Below, in pieces: positions 1 to 6,965 of a DNA stretch of 51,027 nucleotides (position 1 is the stretch's first letter; every line of letters starts with the position of its first letter). A program made the translations under genes and the position numbers. This DNA comes from an uncultured Ruminococcus sp. (GTDB lineage: Bacteria; Bacillota; Clostridia; Oscillospirales; Acutalibacteraceae). The notes beneath the pieces were generated by a model. The model did not search any database and was not told the DNA's origin. It saw only the letters and a program-made list of their open reading frames with translations. The DNA lies in contig CACXFS010000013.1 of the NCBI GenBank assembly GCA_902766885.1, positions 1 through 51,027 on the forward strand, written 5' to 3'.

Positions 1-20
1 CGGGGATTCGAAGCCGAGCG
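1..20 (+). repeat. Direct repeat module, copy 1
   Basis: The 20-base sequence here recurs at 293-312 with one mismatch (base 10, G versus A). Each copy is followed within a few bases by a perfect hairpin: 26-48 after copy 1 and 313-327 after copy 2. The modular layout of conserved head plus variable hairpin suggests a dispersed intergenic repeat rather than coding DNA. Confidence 0.6.
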
Positions 21-25
21 TTAAG

Positions 26-49
26 AAAACAGTCCGGTGGACTGTTTTT
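26..49. terminator. Perfect hairpin after repeat copy 1
   Basis: A 10-bp perfect stem (26-35 with 39-48) closes a GGT loop, and A-rich and T-rich ends make it able to act in both directions. It may terminate a gene to the left of the window, or it may simply be part of the repeat element. Confidence 0.5.
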
Positions 50-241
50 AGCGAGGAGCGTTGATGAACCTTTAGATTACACACGCCACAACAAACGAGA
101 TGAAAGTTTTATAAAGATGAAACACACCTTCTCTCCGCCAGTCGAGTGCCTCGACACACATATTGCGTATCGAAGCATTCTTTTTTATTTTAAGTTATTT
201 TCTCGCGTTAAAAAAACATTTTATATTTGGTTTATGTAATA

Positions 242-290
242 AACGCAGTTTTAGAACTTACTTTTAGTTTTAGAACTGCGTTAGTTTTTT
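242..290 (+). terminator. Hairpin with T-tract, + strand
   Basis: Arms at 242-250 and 274-282 pair perfectly over 9 bp, with partial pairing further in. The right arm is followed by a T6 run at 285-290. This fits a rho-independent terminator for rightward transcription, although no recognised rightward gene precedes it in the window. Confidence 0.5.
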
Positions 291-292
291 AT

Positions 293-327
293 CGGGGATT
301 CAAAGCCGAGCGGCAGCGTGTCGCTGC
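293..327 (+). repeat. Direct repeat module, copy 2, with hairpin
   Basis: Bases 293-312 match 1-20 with a single mismatch. They are followed by a 6-bp GCAGCG/CGCTGC stem with a TGT loop (313-327). The hairpin sequence differs from that after copy 1, while the head is conserved. Confidence 0.6.
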
Positions 328-436
328 ACCCAAATTGTATAGACAGTTTTTTATAATTATTCGGTTTTTCCATACAAATAATATTATTCTAAATATTATT
401 CAAAATCAGAAATAAATCGGGTACATAAAACTACAT

Positions 437-485
437 AAAAAACACAGTTTTAGTTTTGTAATCAAATCCTAAAACTGTGTTTTTA
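437..485 (-). terminator. Strong terminator of the rqcP end of the operon
   Basis: A perfect 16-bp inverted repeat (438-453 with 469-484) encloses a 15-base loop. On the minus strand the hairpin ends in a run of six T. It lies 15 bases beyond the rqcP stop codon, so it most likely ends the leftward transcript; its symmetry would also allow it to work rightward. Confidence 0.85.
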
Positions 486-499
486 TTTCTATATTAAAA

Positions 500-742
500 T
501 CACACAACAGCCTCGTACATTGTGTCGGCGTCTTCCTTGCGGACAACCTCTTTTACCTCAGTTACTCTTACCTTAACGCTTCTTGCGCCAAGTGTAATTT
601 CGATTATATCGCCTGTTTTTACGTCATAGGAAGCTCGTGCTGCTTTTCCGTTTACGGTAACTTTGCCTGCGTCACAGGCTTCGTTTGCTACCGTTCTGCG
701 CTTTATCAGGCGTGAAACCTTTAAGTATTTATCAAGTCGCAT
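500..742 (-). CDS. rqcP: Ribosome quality control S4-domain protein RqcP (YabO family)
   Basis: The 80-residue protein is almost entirely one S4 RNA-binding fold (MRLDKYLKVSRLIKRRT at the N-terminus, VNGKAA and DVKTGD further on), matching the size and opening of Bacillus subtilis YabO/RqcP. In that family the protein binds obstructed 50S subunits with RqcH and supports C-terminal alanine tailing of stalled chains. The start follows an AGAGGTG ribosome-binding site. It is the last gene of the mazG-hup-rqcP group, with a hairpin between it and hup, so it may be partly uncoupled from hup. Function is from family knowledge; identity is near certain. Confidence 0.93.
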   Translation of the reverse strand: MRLDKYLKVSRLIKRRTVANEACDAGKVTVNGKAARASYDVKTGDIIEITLGARSVKVRVTEVKEVVRKEDADTMYEAVV

Positions 743-773
743 TATATTTCACCTCTTTTTTCTAAAAAACAAA

Positions 774-806
774 AGAGCCGTGTTGACAGACGTCAACTGC
801 GGCTCT
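774..806 (-). terminator. Terminator between hup and rqcP
   Basis: An outer 7-bp stem (AGAGCCG/CGGCTCT) and an inner TTGAC/GTCAA stem form a hairpin. On the minus strand it is followed by a T-rich tail (TTTTGTTTTTT). It lies 15 bases downstream of the hup stop and would end most hup transcripts, letting abundant HU be made without equal rqcP. Confidence 0.75.
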
Positions 807-821
807 GATAAACAAATTGAA

Positions 822-1097
822 TTACTTGTTTACGATATCCTTGAAGCCCTTGCCTGCCTTGAATGCAGGAACCTTAGAAGCGGGGATTTCGATTGTGTTA
901 CCTGTTCTGGGGTCGCAGCCTGTTCTTGCGTTTCTCTGGCGCTGCTCAAATGTACCGAAGCCTGTGAGCTGAATCTTGTCGCCCTCTGCAACAGCCTTAA
1001 TGATTGTGTCAATTGTAGCGTTAAGAGCCTTTTCTGCATCTTTCTTTGAAAGGCCGCTCTGCTCTGCAACAGCAGCAATGAGTTCTGTTTTTTTCAT
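822..1097 (-). CDS. hup: HU-family histone-like DNA-binding protein
   Basis: The 91 residues match the HU/IHF fold along the full length: a helical dimerisation part (1-40), the GFGTF turn (46-50), the DNA-binding arm (about 52-76) and the PAFKAGK end. HU bends and compacts DNA without sequence specificity. Cys61 sits at the arm position where many family members have a charged residue. The start has a GGAGG ribosome-binding site that overlaps the end of mazG, 15 bases upstream, so it is probably cotranscribed with mazG, and a terminator follows. Naming as HU rather than IHF rests on the Firmicutes context. Confidence 0.96.
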   Translation of the reverse strand: MKKTELIAAVAEQSGLSKKDAEKALNATIDTIIKAVAEGDKIQLTGFGTFEQRQRNARTGCDPRTGNTIEIPASKVPAFKAGKGFKDIVNK

Positions 1098-1112
1098 TTT
1101 AGAAAACCTCCA

Positions 1113-1916
1113 TTAATAATCCTTATTTAATATTTTAACTTCATCCCAAAGGGAATCAAGTTCCGAAAGTGAAGCCGTTTTCATGTCTATGCCACGCTCA
1201 TTTGCAAGGCTTTCAACCTTTGAAAAACGGTCTGTAAATTTGTCGCAGGCATCGTAAAGTGCGTGCTCACTGTCGATATCAAGAAATCTCGCAACATTTA
1301 CGGCTGAAAACAATACGTCGCCAAGTTCTTCACGCTGATTATCCTTATCGCCTGACTCAACAGCACTTTTGAGTTCGTTACATTCTTCAAAAAGCTTGGC
1401 AAGAGCGCCGTCAACATTATCCCAGTCAAAACCTACCTTTGCAGCCTTCTGCTGGATTTTTGTACTTCTCATAAGCGATGGCAATGCCTTTGAAACGCTG
1501 TTCATAGCCTGCGTCTGTGATTTCTGGGATTTTGTTTTCATCTTGATTGCATCCCAGTTTTTAAGCACCTGTTCGGTTGTGTCTGCCTCAACACTGCCAA
1601 ATACGTGCGGATGACGTATAATCAGCTTTTTACAGATTCCGTCGCACACATCATCAATTGTAAAGCTGTTCTTTTCGCTTTCAATTTCGCTGTGGAGTGC
1701 AACTTGTAAAAGGACATCACCGAGTTCTTCCTTTAAAAGCTCTGTATCGTCGTTATCGATAGCTTCTATCGCTTCATAGGTTTCCTCGATAAAGTTTGCA
1801 CGAATGGACTTATGCGTCTGTTCCCTGTCCCACGGACATCCGCCCGGTGAGCGCAGAATTTTAACTATTTCAACAAGATCGTTAAAATTATAATTCTCTT
1901 TTTCTTTAAAGTCCAT
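1113..1916 (-). CDS. mazG: Nucleoside triphosphate pyrophosphohydrolase MazG
   Basis: This protein hydrolyses (d)NTPs to the monophosphate and pyrophosphate, a house-cleaning role. Two MazG domains are visible: an N-terminal one (GGCPWDREQTH, then EETYEA and ELGDVLLQ) and a C-terminal one (FEECNEL, then EELGDVLFS). Both keep the acidic metal-binding residues. It lacks the tetrapyrrole-methylase domain fused to MazG in B. subtilis YabN. The ATG at 1916 is preferred because GGAG lies nine bases before it and the sequence matches usual family starts. An ATG three codons earlier (1925) would suit a leaderless transcript from the promoter at 1931-1959. Confidence 0.94.
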   Translation of the reverse strand: MDFKEKENYNFNDLVEIVKILRSPGGCPWDREQTHKSIRANFIEETYEAIEAIDNDDTELLKEELGDVLLQVALHSEIESEKNSFTIDDVCDGICKKLIIRHPHVFGSVEADTTEQVLKNWDAIKMKTKSQKSQTQAMNSVSKALPSLMRSTKIQQKAAKVGFDWDNVDGALAKLFEECNELKSAVESGDKDNQREELGDVLFSAVNVARFLDIDSEHALYDACDKFTDRFSKVESLANERGIDMKTASLSELDSLWDEVKILNKDY

Positions 1917-1930
1917 TTTATACATCTCCG

Positions 1931-1959
1931 ATTATACACTAATAGTAAGTCAAAATCAA
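1931..1959 (-). promoter_or_regulatory. Sigma-A promoter in front of mazG
   Basis: On the minus strand TTGATT (1959-1954), a 17-base spacer and a perfect TATAAT (1936-1931) are present. The predicted +1 is at about 1924-1925, which is the first in-frame ATG of mazG. The mRNA from this promoter would therefore be leaderless or nearly so. Confidence 0.65.
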
Positions 1960-1993
1960 GCCTTTACTTGTTTTTTACTCGCACTTACCTATT

Positions 1994-3805
1994 TTACCCA
2001 ATAAGATGCCATTTTTCAAGTGCTTTTGCAATTTTTTCTCCTTTTGGAAGAAATTTTATTTCTGTAGCGGTAAATGCACGCATTAAGAGTAAGGCAATAA
2101 TATAAACGATTACTGCTGCAACTACTGCAAGTATTGTTGACAACCTTTGCGGAATTAATGATGATAGCAGCATATTTGTGAAAAATGCAGCTGCTGAACT
2201 GAACACCGAACCGATAAGCGGTTTAACAGTTGTTGAGAAGAAATCTGGTGTTACCTTTGAGTGCTTTACAAGCAGGTACATTCCTATAACAAGAATTATT
2301 GCGTAGCTTATCAGCGAGCCTGCAGTTGCTCCCTGAATATTTATTTCGGGAATACTTACAAATATCCACGAGGTTGCAATTTTGATTAACATACAAACTG
2401 TATAAAGCTTCATAGGAAGATTTACCTTTCCTATGCCTTGCAACATACTGCAAACAGGAGTTACGGCAGCTGTAAAAATAGTTGTAATTCCCATTAAAGT
2501 AAGAACATTGCCGCCGATTTCTGCAATTGCAGCGTCGGAATATACAAATGACATTATTGGATGAGCAAGCACGCAAAGTCCGAGTGACATTGGCAGTGTG
2601 AACATCATTGTCATTCTGATTACAGTTTCAATTGACTTTTTAAGTTCTTCCTTATTTCCCTTTGTCCATGCGCTTGTAACATTAGGCATTGCGCTTGAAC
2701 CGAACACCTGTGTTACAGCTGTTACAAGCTGCATAAGCGTGAGAGCTGATGAATAACAACCCCAGAGTCTTGTATGAATTGTCGCAGGAACTCCTGTTGC
2801 TGCTTCACCGTAAAAAGCTTCATCGGGATAATATGCACTGTACTGCGAATAAAGTGCCTCGGGATTTGTTGCGGCAAGATTTGAAAGAACGTTCTGAATT
2901 ATTATCTGATCAATAAGCGAGCCTATGCTCATTACAAAAGCGCCTGCCGCAATCGGAACAGCTGTTTTGCAGATGATGATAAAAGTTTCTCTTTTTGCTC
3001 TTGCATCAACAGAATTTTTGTAATATTCCTCGGGAATACCGTCACCGCTGATTTTGTATCTGCCCCAAAGAAAAATAAAGGAACAAAAACTTCCGAAGGT
3101 AATTCCGCAGATTGCACCTGCTACCGAAAAAGCAAGAATCGTATTCTGAGCCTCAGCTTGAGACGAAAAGGTATACCAGAGAAAAGTTCCTGACTGCTCA
3201 TAAGAACTTATGCCAAAGCTCATTACAAAATAAGCAAAAAGCGTACCTATAAGAAGCTTTACCGCTGCTTCTATTATTTCGGAAATTGCCGTAGGCGTCA
3301 TATTGCGCTGACCTTCAAAGTAACCTCTGTAGATTGAAGTAAGACAACCAAATAAAATAGTAGGAGCAAGACAAAGCATTGCATGAAGCGAATACGGTGA
3401 CTTTATCAATTGAACATATATAAAACTGCTGACAATCATTATCAGCAAGCAGACTATTCCGACAATTATAAAAAACGGAACCGATATTTTATGTATCAGC
3501 TTTACGTCTTTATAGCGCTTTTCTGCCATATTCTGGGAAACAAGGCGAGAAATTGCAATCGGAAGTCCGCCTGTCGCAACGGTAAAGATTACAACAAAAA
3601 TTTCATAGGCGTTGCTGTAGAGTCCCATACCCATTGAAGCAACGTCGTCACCGAACATTGAATAGATATTGGTCAGCAGGATTTTGTCAAGAAGTCCGAA
3701 AACCTTGACTATGACCATACTCAATGTTAGAATTGCAGCACCTTTCAGAAAAGTTTGCGATACATCCTTTTCAGAATTGGCAACAGCATTGTATTTTTTT
3801 GACAA
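1994..3805 (-). CDS. MOP-superfamily flippase (SpoVB/MurJ-like, YabM position)
   Basis: The 603-residue integral membrane protein has about 14 hydrophobic segments and the layout of polysaccharide/lipid flippases (SpoVB, MurJ, YabM relatives), which flip undecaprenyl-linked precursors across the membrane. The start is a TTG at 3805 with AGGTG seven bases upstream; no better start is near. Its place ahead of mazG, hup and rqcP mirrors yabM-yabN-yabO in B. subtilis, which favours a YabM/SpoVB-type assignment, but the substrate cannot be read from sequence. A sporulation role is inferred from the family only. Confidence 0.88.
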   Translation of the reverse strand: MSKKYNAVANSEKDVSQTFLKGAAILTLSMVIVKVFGLLDKILLTNIYSMFGDDVASMGMGLYSNAYEIFVVIFTVATGGLPIAISRLVSQNMAEKRYKDVKLIHKISVPFFIIVGIVCLLIMIVSSFIYVQLIKSPYSLHAMLCLAPTILFGCLTSIYRGYFEGQRNMTPTAISEIIEAAVKLLIGTLFAYFVMSFGISSYEQSGTFLWYTFSSQAEAQNTILAFSVAGAICGITFGSFCSFIFLWGRYKISGDGIPEEYYKNSVDARAKRETFIIICKTAVPIAAGAFVMSIGSLIDQIIIQNVLSNLAATNPEALYSQYSAYYPDEAFYGEAATGVPATIHTRLWGCYSSALTLMQLVTAVTQVFGSSAMPNVTSAWTKGNKEELKKSIETVIRMTMMFTLPMSLGLCVLAHPIMSFVYSDAAIAEIGGNVLTLMGITTIFTAAVTPVCSMLQGIGKVNLPMKLYTVCMLIKIATSWIFVSIPEINIQGATAGSLISYAIILVIGMYLLVKHSKVTPDFFSTTVKPLIGSVFSSAAAFFTNMLLSSLIPQRLSTILAVVAAVIVYIIALLLMRAFTATEIKFLPKGEKIAKALEKWHLIG

Positions 3806-3861
3806 ATCAAATCACCTTTTGAACTTATTTTGTTAACTCTGCGTATATTTAAATATATTAA

Positions 3862-3887
3862 CGGGCGGCACAATATTATGTCGCCCG
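3862..3887 (-). terminator. Hairpin downstream of the zinc-ribbon gene
   Basis: A GC-rich stem of about 9 bp including one G-U pair (CGGGCG paired with CGCCCG) lies 25 bases after the zinc-ribbon stop codon. The tail on the minus strand is A/T-rich but has no clean T-run, so termination may be partial. Confidence 0.5.
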
Positions 3888-3911
3888 CAAACATATTGTA
3901 TTTTCATTTGA

Positions 3912-4358
3912 TTACTCGCAGGTTTCTTCTGCATTTTCAGGAGTTTCAGCAGATTCAGATGACGAAAAATCTTCGTCATTATTCACTTCATCAAGTTTTG
4001 CTCCGCAGATATTACAGAAAAGCGAATTTTTGGGAACTGTTGCATCACACTGAGGGCACTTTTTCTGATTCTTGGAAGCAGCAATGTGCTCATTGATTAT
4101 ATTGAGATTATCCTTTAACTCGGTAATTTCAGTAACAATCTGCTGAACCTGCTCGGATAAATCGATTCCGTGAATCTGCTCTTTATAGGTAAGCGCTCCG
4201 AGGTCACGAAGCTTTTTATTGATATCGCCTCTGATTTCAGCCGCAGTTATCTTATGTCTTGATGCGTCATAAACAACAGATGCTTTTTTTGAAACAGCAG
4301 AAGCTGCTGCTTTTGCGTTGACAACAACATCATCAAAAATTTCGTCAAATTTTCCCAT
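3912..4358 (-). CDS. Small helical protein with C-terminal zinc ribbon
   Basis: The 148 residues begin with a largely helical, Ala/Lys-rich part (1-98, probable coiled coil at about 66-95). A zinc ribbon with CxxC pairs at 101/104 and 115/118 follows, then an acidic, disordered tail rich in Glu and Ser. No enzyme motif, signal peptide or membrane segment is visible. It has its own promoter near the end of hemZ and a hairpin after it, so it is probably a single-gene unit. I do not recognise a named family; many Clostridia carry similar zinc-ribbon proteins of unknown role. Confidence 0.85.
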   Translation of the reverse strand: MGKFDEIFDDVVVNAKAAASAVSKKASVVYDASRHKITAAEIRGDINKKLRDLGALTYKEQIHGIDLSEQVQQIVTEITELKDNLNIINEHIAASKNQKKCPQCDATVPKNSLFCNICGAKLDEVNNDEDFSSSESAETPENAEETCE

Positions 4359-4419
4359 TATAATACCAGCCTTTCTTGTTAGTATATTTTTGTTTTATGT
4401 CTAATTATAAGTTACGCAT

Positions 4420-4448
4420 ATTATATCACTGTTTATCGCAATAATCAA
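4420..4448 (-). promoter_or_regulatory. Promoter of the zinc-ribbon gene
   Basis: On the minus strand TTGATT (4448-4443), a 17-base spacer and TATAAT (4425-4420) form a near-consensus sigma-A promoter between the hemZ stop and the zinc-ribbon start. Confidence 0.7.
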
Positions 4449-4453
4449 CAGTT

Positions 4454-5884
4454 TTATTTACCATAAAATCTCATAATTGACGACTTTCTTTCTATAAGCT
4501 CATTGAAACGGTCTACATATTCATACGGATATTTAAAATTAAATATGCGCTCAAGGTAGTCGGTTTCATTATTTTTAAGCTTTGTAACACCGCCTGAGCC
4601 GCAGGCAAGAATTGAATGGGTTTCGTCCATAACATAAACGTTGTAAAGACTTTCAAAGCCTTTTTTGGACCAACCTACATTCTCAAGATTTCCTACCATT
4701 CTGCTCTGACGGTACATATAGTACGGGATATATTCATCTAAAGTCAGTGATTTTTGAGTGTATTCGAGCATTTTTCCAGCTGTTTCGGCATCTTCCCTGT
4801 TAAGTGTAGTTCCGATATTTGTAAGCGTTGACGCACGCTTCATACATAGCGTATGTATAGTGACACACTCGGGAGATAATGCTCTGATACTGTCAAGAGA
4901 ATTTACAAAGCTCTCTAAAGTATCTGTCGGAAGTCCTGCTATTAAGTCTGTGTTAATGTTGTCAAACCCGCATTTTCTTGCAAGCTCAAAGGCATTAAAA
5001 AACTGCTCAGAAGTATGCTTTCTGCCGATTTCTCTTAATACATTATCATTTATGGTCTGAGGATTTATGCTTATTCTGTCGACTTTATTTTCTTTTAAAG
5101 CACAAAGGCGTTCTTTATCAATAGTGTCGGGACGTCCTGCCTCAACGGTAAACTCCCTGCAGGTTGACATATCAAAGCTGTTTCTGACCGTTTTTAATAC
5201 CTTGTTAAGCTGCTCTGCATTCAGCGTTGTGGGAGTTCCTCCGCCAAAATACACTGTTTCAAGCCTTAATCCGAGATCTGTGGCAATCTGTGCCGTTGCC
5301 TTTATCTCCTCGCAAAGAAGCTCTGTATACGGCTCAATCAGCTTTTTCGCACGCTCAACAGACGACATTACAAACGAGCAATAACTGCATCTTGACGGGC
5401 AGAAAGGGATTCCTACATAAAGGCTGAATGATTCGGAACGTGACAGGTTGAGAATTTTCTTTTCCTTTTTCTCGGTCATTTCAGCAAGCTCAAGTTTTTC
5501 GGGACTTACATAAAATTCATTTAAAAACTTATTACGTGCACCTTCTTCACCGAGTTCTTCGCACAAGCGCCTGAATAGCTTAACGGGACGAACGCCTGTC
5601 AGCACTCCCCACGGTTGTGTATAACCCGAATACTGACACAATAGCTTGTAGAGAAGCTGTGCGGAGGTAAGCTCATTATCGTCGGTTTTATCGGCAACAA
5701 GAGATTTTTGAAAGTTATTGATAGAGACTTCGATTTTAACTTTATCAGATACCTCGGTATAAATATACGGTTGCTCTACCGAATCAAATGTTTTGAAAAC
5801 ATTGATTTTTTCATTCGGAAAAAACAACCTTGTAAGATTTTCAAGTTCAAACCAGAAGTTGTGATTTTTAACGTATAAATTCAT
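4454..5884 (-). CDS. hemZ: Radical SAM protein HemZ (coproporphyrinogen dehydrogenase-like)
   Basis: The 476-residue protein belongs to the HemN/HemW/HemZ radical SAM group. Cysteines 162, 166 and 169 form the CxxxCxxC iron-sulfur motif, followed by YFGGGTPT at about 212-218 for SAM binding. An N-terminal extension of about 150 residues (including GVLTGVRPVKLFR) is typical of HemZ and absent from HemN. The family is annotated as oxygen-independent coproporphyrinogen III oxidase, but HemZ activity is poorly established, and no other haem genes are nearby. It follows the MBL hydrolase by one base, so it is probably the last gene of the rel-dtd-MBL-hemZ run. Confidence 0.9.
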   Translation of the reverse strand: MNLYVKNHNFWFELENLTRLFFPNEKINVFKTFDSVEQPYIYTEVSDKVKIEVSINNFQKSLVADKTDDNELTSAQLLYKLLCQYSGYTQPWGVLTGVRPVKLFRRLCEELGEEGARNKFLNEFYVSPEKLELAEMTEKKEKKILNLSRSESFSLYVGIPFCPSRCSYCSFVMSSVERAKKLIEPYTELLCEEIKATAQIATDLGLRLETVYFGGGTPTTLNAEQLNKVLKTVRNSFDMSTCREFTVEAGRPDTIDKERLCALKENKVDRISINPQTINDNVLREIGRKHTSEQFFNAFELARKCGFDNINTDLIAGLPTDTLESFVNSLDSIRALSPECVTIHTLCMKRASTLTNIGTTLNREDAETAGKMLEYTQKSLTLDEYIPYYMYRQSRMVGNLENVGWSKKGFESLYNVYVMDETHSILACGSGGVTKLKNNETDYLERIFNFKYPYEYVDRFNELIERKSSIMRFYGK

Positions 5885-5885
5885 A

Positions 5886-6512
5886 TTACAGCGCCCTCAT
5901 AAGAGGATTGTACTTTCTTTCGTGCTCAAGTGTTGAAAGCGGACCGTGACCCGGTATTACACGATAGTCACCCGAAAGGTTTTTAAGTCTTAAAATTGAG
6001 CTATACATATCACTGTTGCTGCCTGTTGGCAAATCAGTTCTGCCGTAGGATTCGCAAAAAAGCGTATCACCGCTTATTAATGTATCATCAAAAATAAAGC
6101 ATCCGCCGCCGCTTGTGTGACCGGGAGTATGAATATAAGTAACTTCTGTTTCACCGAGCATAAAGGTTTCATTATCCTTTAAAAGTATATCAGCTGAAAA
6201 AGCAGGTAAATCTATGTTGTGATTAACGCTTAAATTAAGAGAAGGTGTACTTAAAAATTCATTTTCCATTTCACCTGTCACAATTTTAGCATTAAACATG
6301 TCAGCAAGGTGTTTAGCGTAGCCTATATGGTCATAGTGACCGTGAGTAAGCATAACATATTCAAGCTTTCCGCCGTCTTTTTGAATTTGCTCTATAAGTT
6401 CATCAGATTTGTCACCTGGGTCAACTACGGCTGATTTACCTGTTGATTTATCAACGAGATAACAGCAATTTGTTTCAAGAAAAGTTACGTTATATACTTT
6501 TACTTCAATCAT
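5886..6512 (-). CDS. MBL-fold metallohydrolase (glyoxalase II-like)
   Basis: The 208-residue metallo-beta-lactamase fold protein carries the metal-binding THGHYDH motif (His57, His59, Asp61, His62), followed by HTPGHTSGG and SGDTLF and a final GHG. This matches hydroxyacylglutathione hydrolase-like thioesterases of about 200-210 residues. The true substrate is unknown; Clostridia often lack glutathione. Its start overlaps the dtd stop by four bases (ATGA), indicating translational coupling. The order rel-dtd-MBL-hemZ is common in Firmicutes. Confidence 0.9.
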   Translation of the reverse strand: MIEVKVYNVTFLETNCCYLVDKSTGKSAVVDPGDKSDELIEQIQKDGGKLEYVMLTHGHYDHIGYAKHLADMFNAKIVTGEMENEFLSTPSLNLSVNHNIDLPAFSADILLKDNETFMLGETEVTYIHTPGHTSGGGCFIFDDTLISGDTLFCESYGRTDLPTGSNSDMYSSILRLKNLSGDYRVIPGHGPLSTLEHERKYNPLMRAL

Positions 6513-6964
6513 TTTTTCAAGTCCTTAGAGTTAATTTCAATTGTTACGGGGCCGTCATTTGTAAGCGAAACCTGCATATCAGCACCGAAAACGCCCTTTT
6601 CTACACGAGAAATTCCATTATCAGACATTTTCTTGCAGAAATATTCATAAAGCGGTTCAGCTGTTTCGGGACGAGCGGCAGAAATAAAGCTCGGACGGCG
6701 TCCGTGGGAACAGTCAGCGCAAAGAGTAAAGTTTGAAATTACAAGCACTCCGCCCCCTACGTCAGTAAGAGAAAGGTTCATCTTATCGTTTTCGTCGGTA
6801 AAAATCCGAAGTCCCGATATTTTGGCGGCAAGCACCTCAGCATCACGCTGTTCATCACCGTTTTCAACACCGAGCAAAATTAAAAAGCCTTTTTCAATCT
6901 TACCGACTGTTTTGTTTTCAATATCAACACGTGCGTTTGACACACGCTGTAGAATTGCTTTCAT
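6509..6964 (-). CDS. dtd: D-aminoacyl-tRNA deacylase
   Basis: Dtd removes D-amino acids (and glycine from tRNA-Ala) mischarged onto tRNA. The sequence begins MKAILQRV and contains FTLCAD, GRRPSF and the C-terminal NDGPVT signature that forms the Gly-cisPro pocket, over 151 residues, normal for the family. The start at 6964 is chosen because an AGAGG site precedes it and family members begin exactly here; the frame extends eight codons further without support. It starts one base after the rel stop codon and overlaps the following MBL gene, so all three are cotranslated. Confidence 0.95.
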   Translation of the reverse strand: MKAILQRVSNARVDIENKTVGKIEKGFLILLGVENGDEQRDAEVLAAKISGLRIFTDENDKMNLSLTDVGGGVLVISNFTLCADCSHGRRPSFISAARPETAEPLYEYFCKKMSDNGISRVEKGVFGADMQVSLTNDGPVTIEINSKDLKK

Positions 6965-6965
6965 A

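Larger units (their letters stand above)
1..499. other. Gene-poor repeat-bearing stretch at left edge
   Basis: No convincing complete gene lies here. The stretch holds two copies of a short module, three hairpins and the terminator of the leftward operon that begins at 500. A frame on the + strand is open from the left edge to a stop at 237-239 (78 codons, no start inside the window). It could be the end of a gene outside the window, but it runs straight through the repeat module and hairpins, so translated repeat DNA is more likely. A 62-codon frame at 227-415 also reads through the second module copy and shows no family resemblance. Confidence 0.6.

Noticed and set aside
1-239. Partial protein gene open from the left edge
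   Set aside because: The frame crosses a repeat module and two perfect hairpins and has no recognisable domain; treated as repeat DNA unless sequence further left shows a conserved protein.
663-1049. Plus-strand frame of 128 codons over rqcP/hup
   Set aside because: It is the reverse complement of hup and the hup terminator, and has no ribosome site or family match.
4758-5427. Several plus-strand frames over hemZ
   Set aside because: All lie inside the clear hemZ gene on the opposite strand, without start sites or family resemblance.
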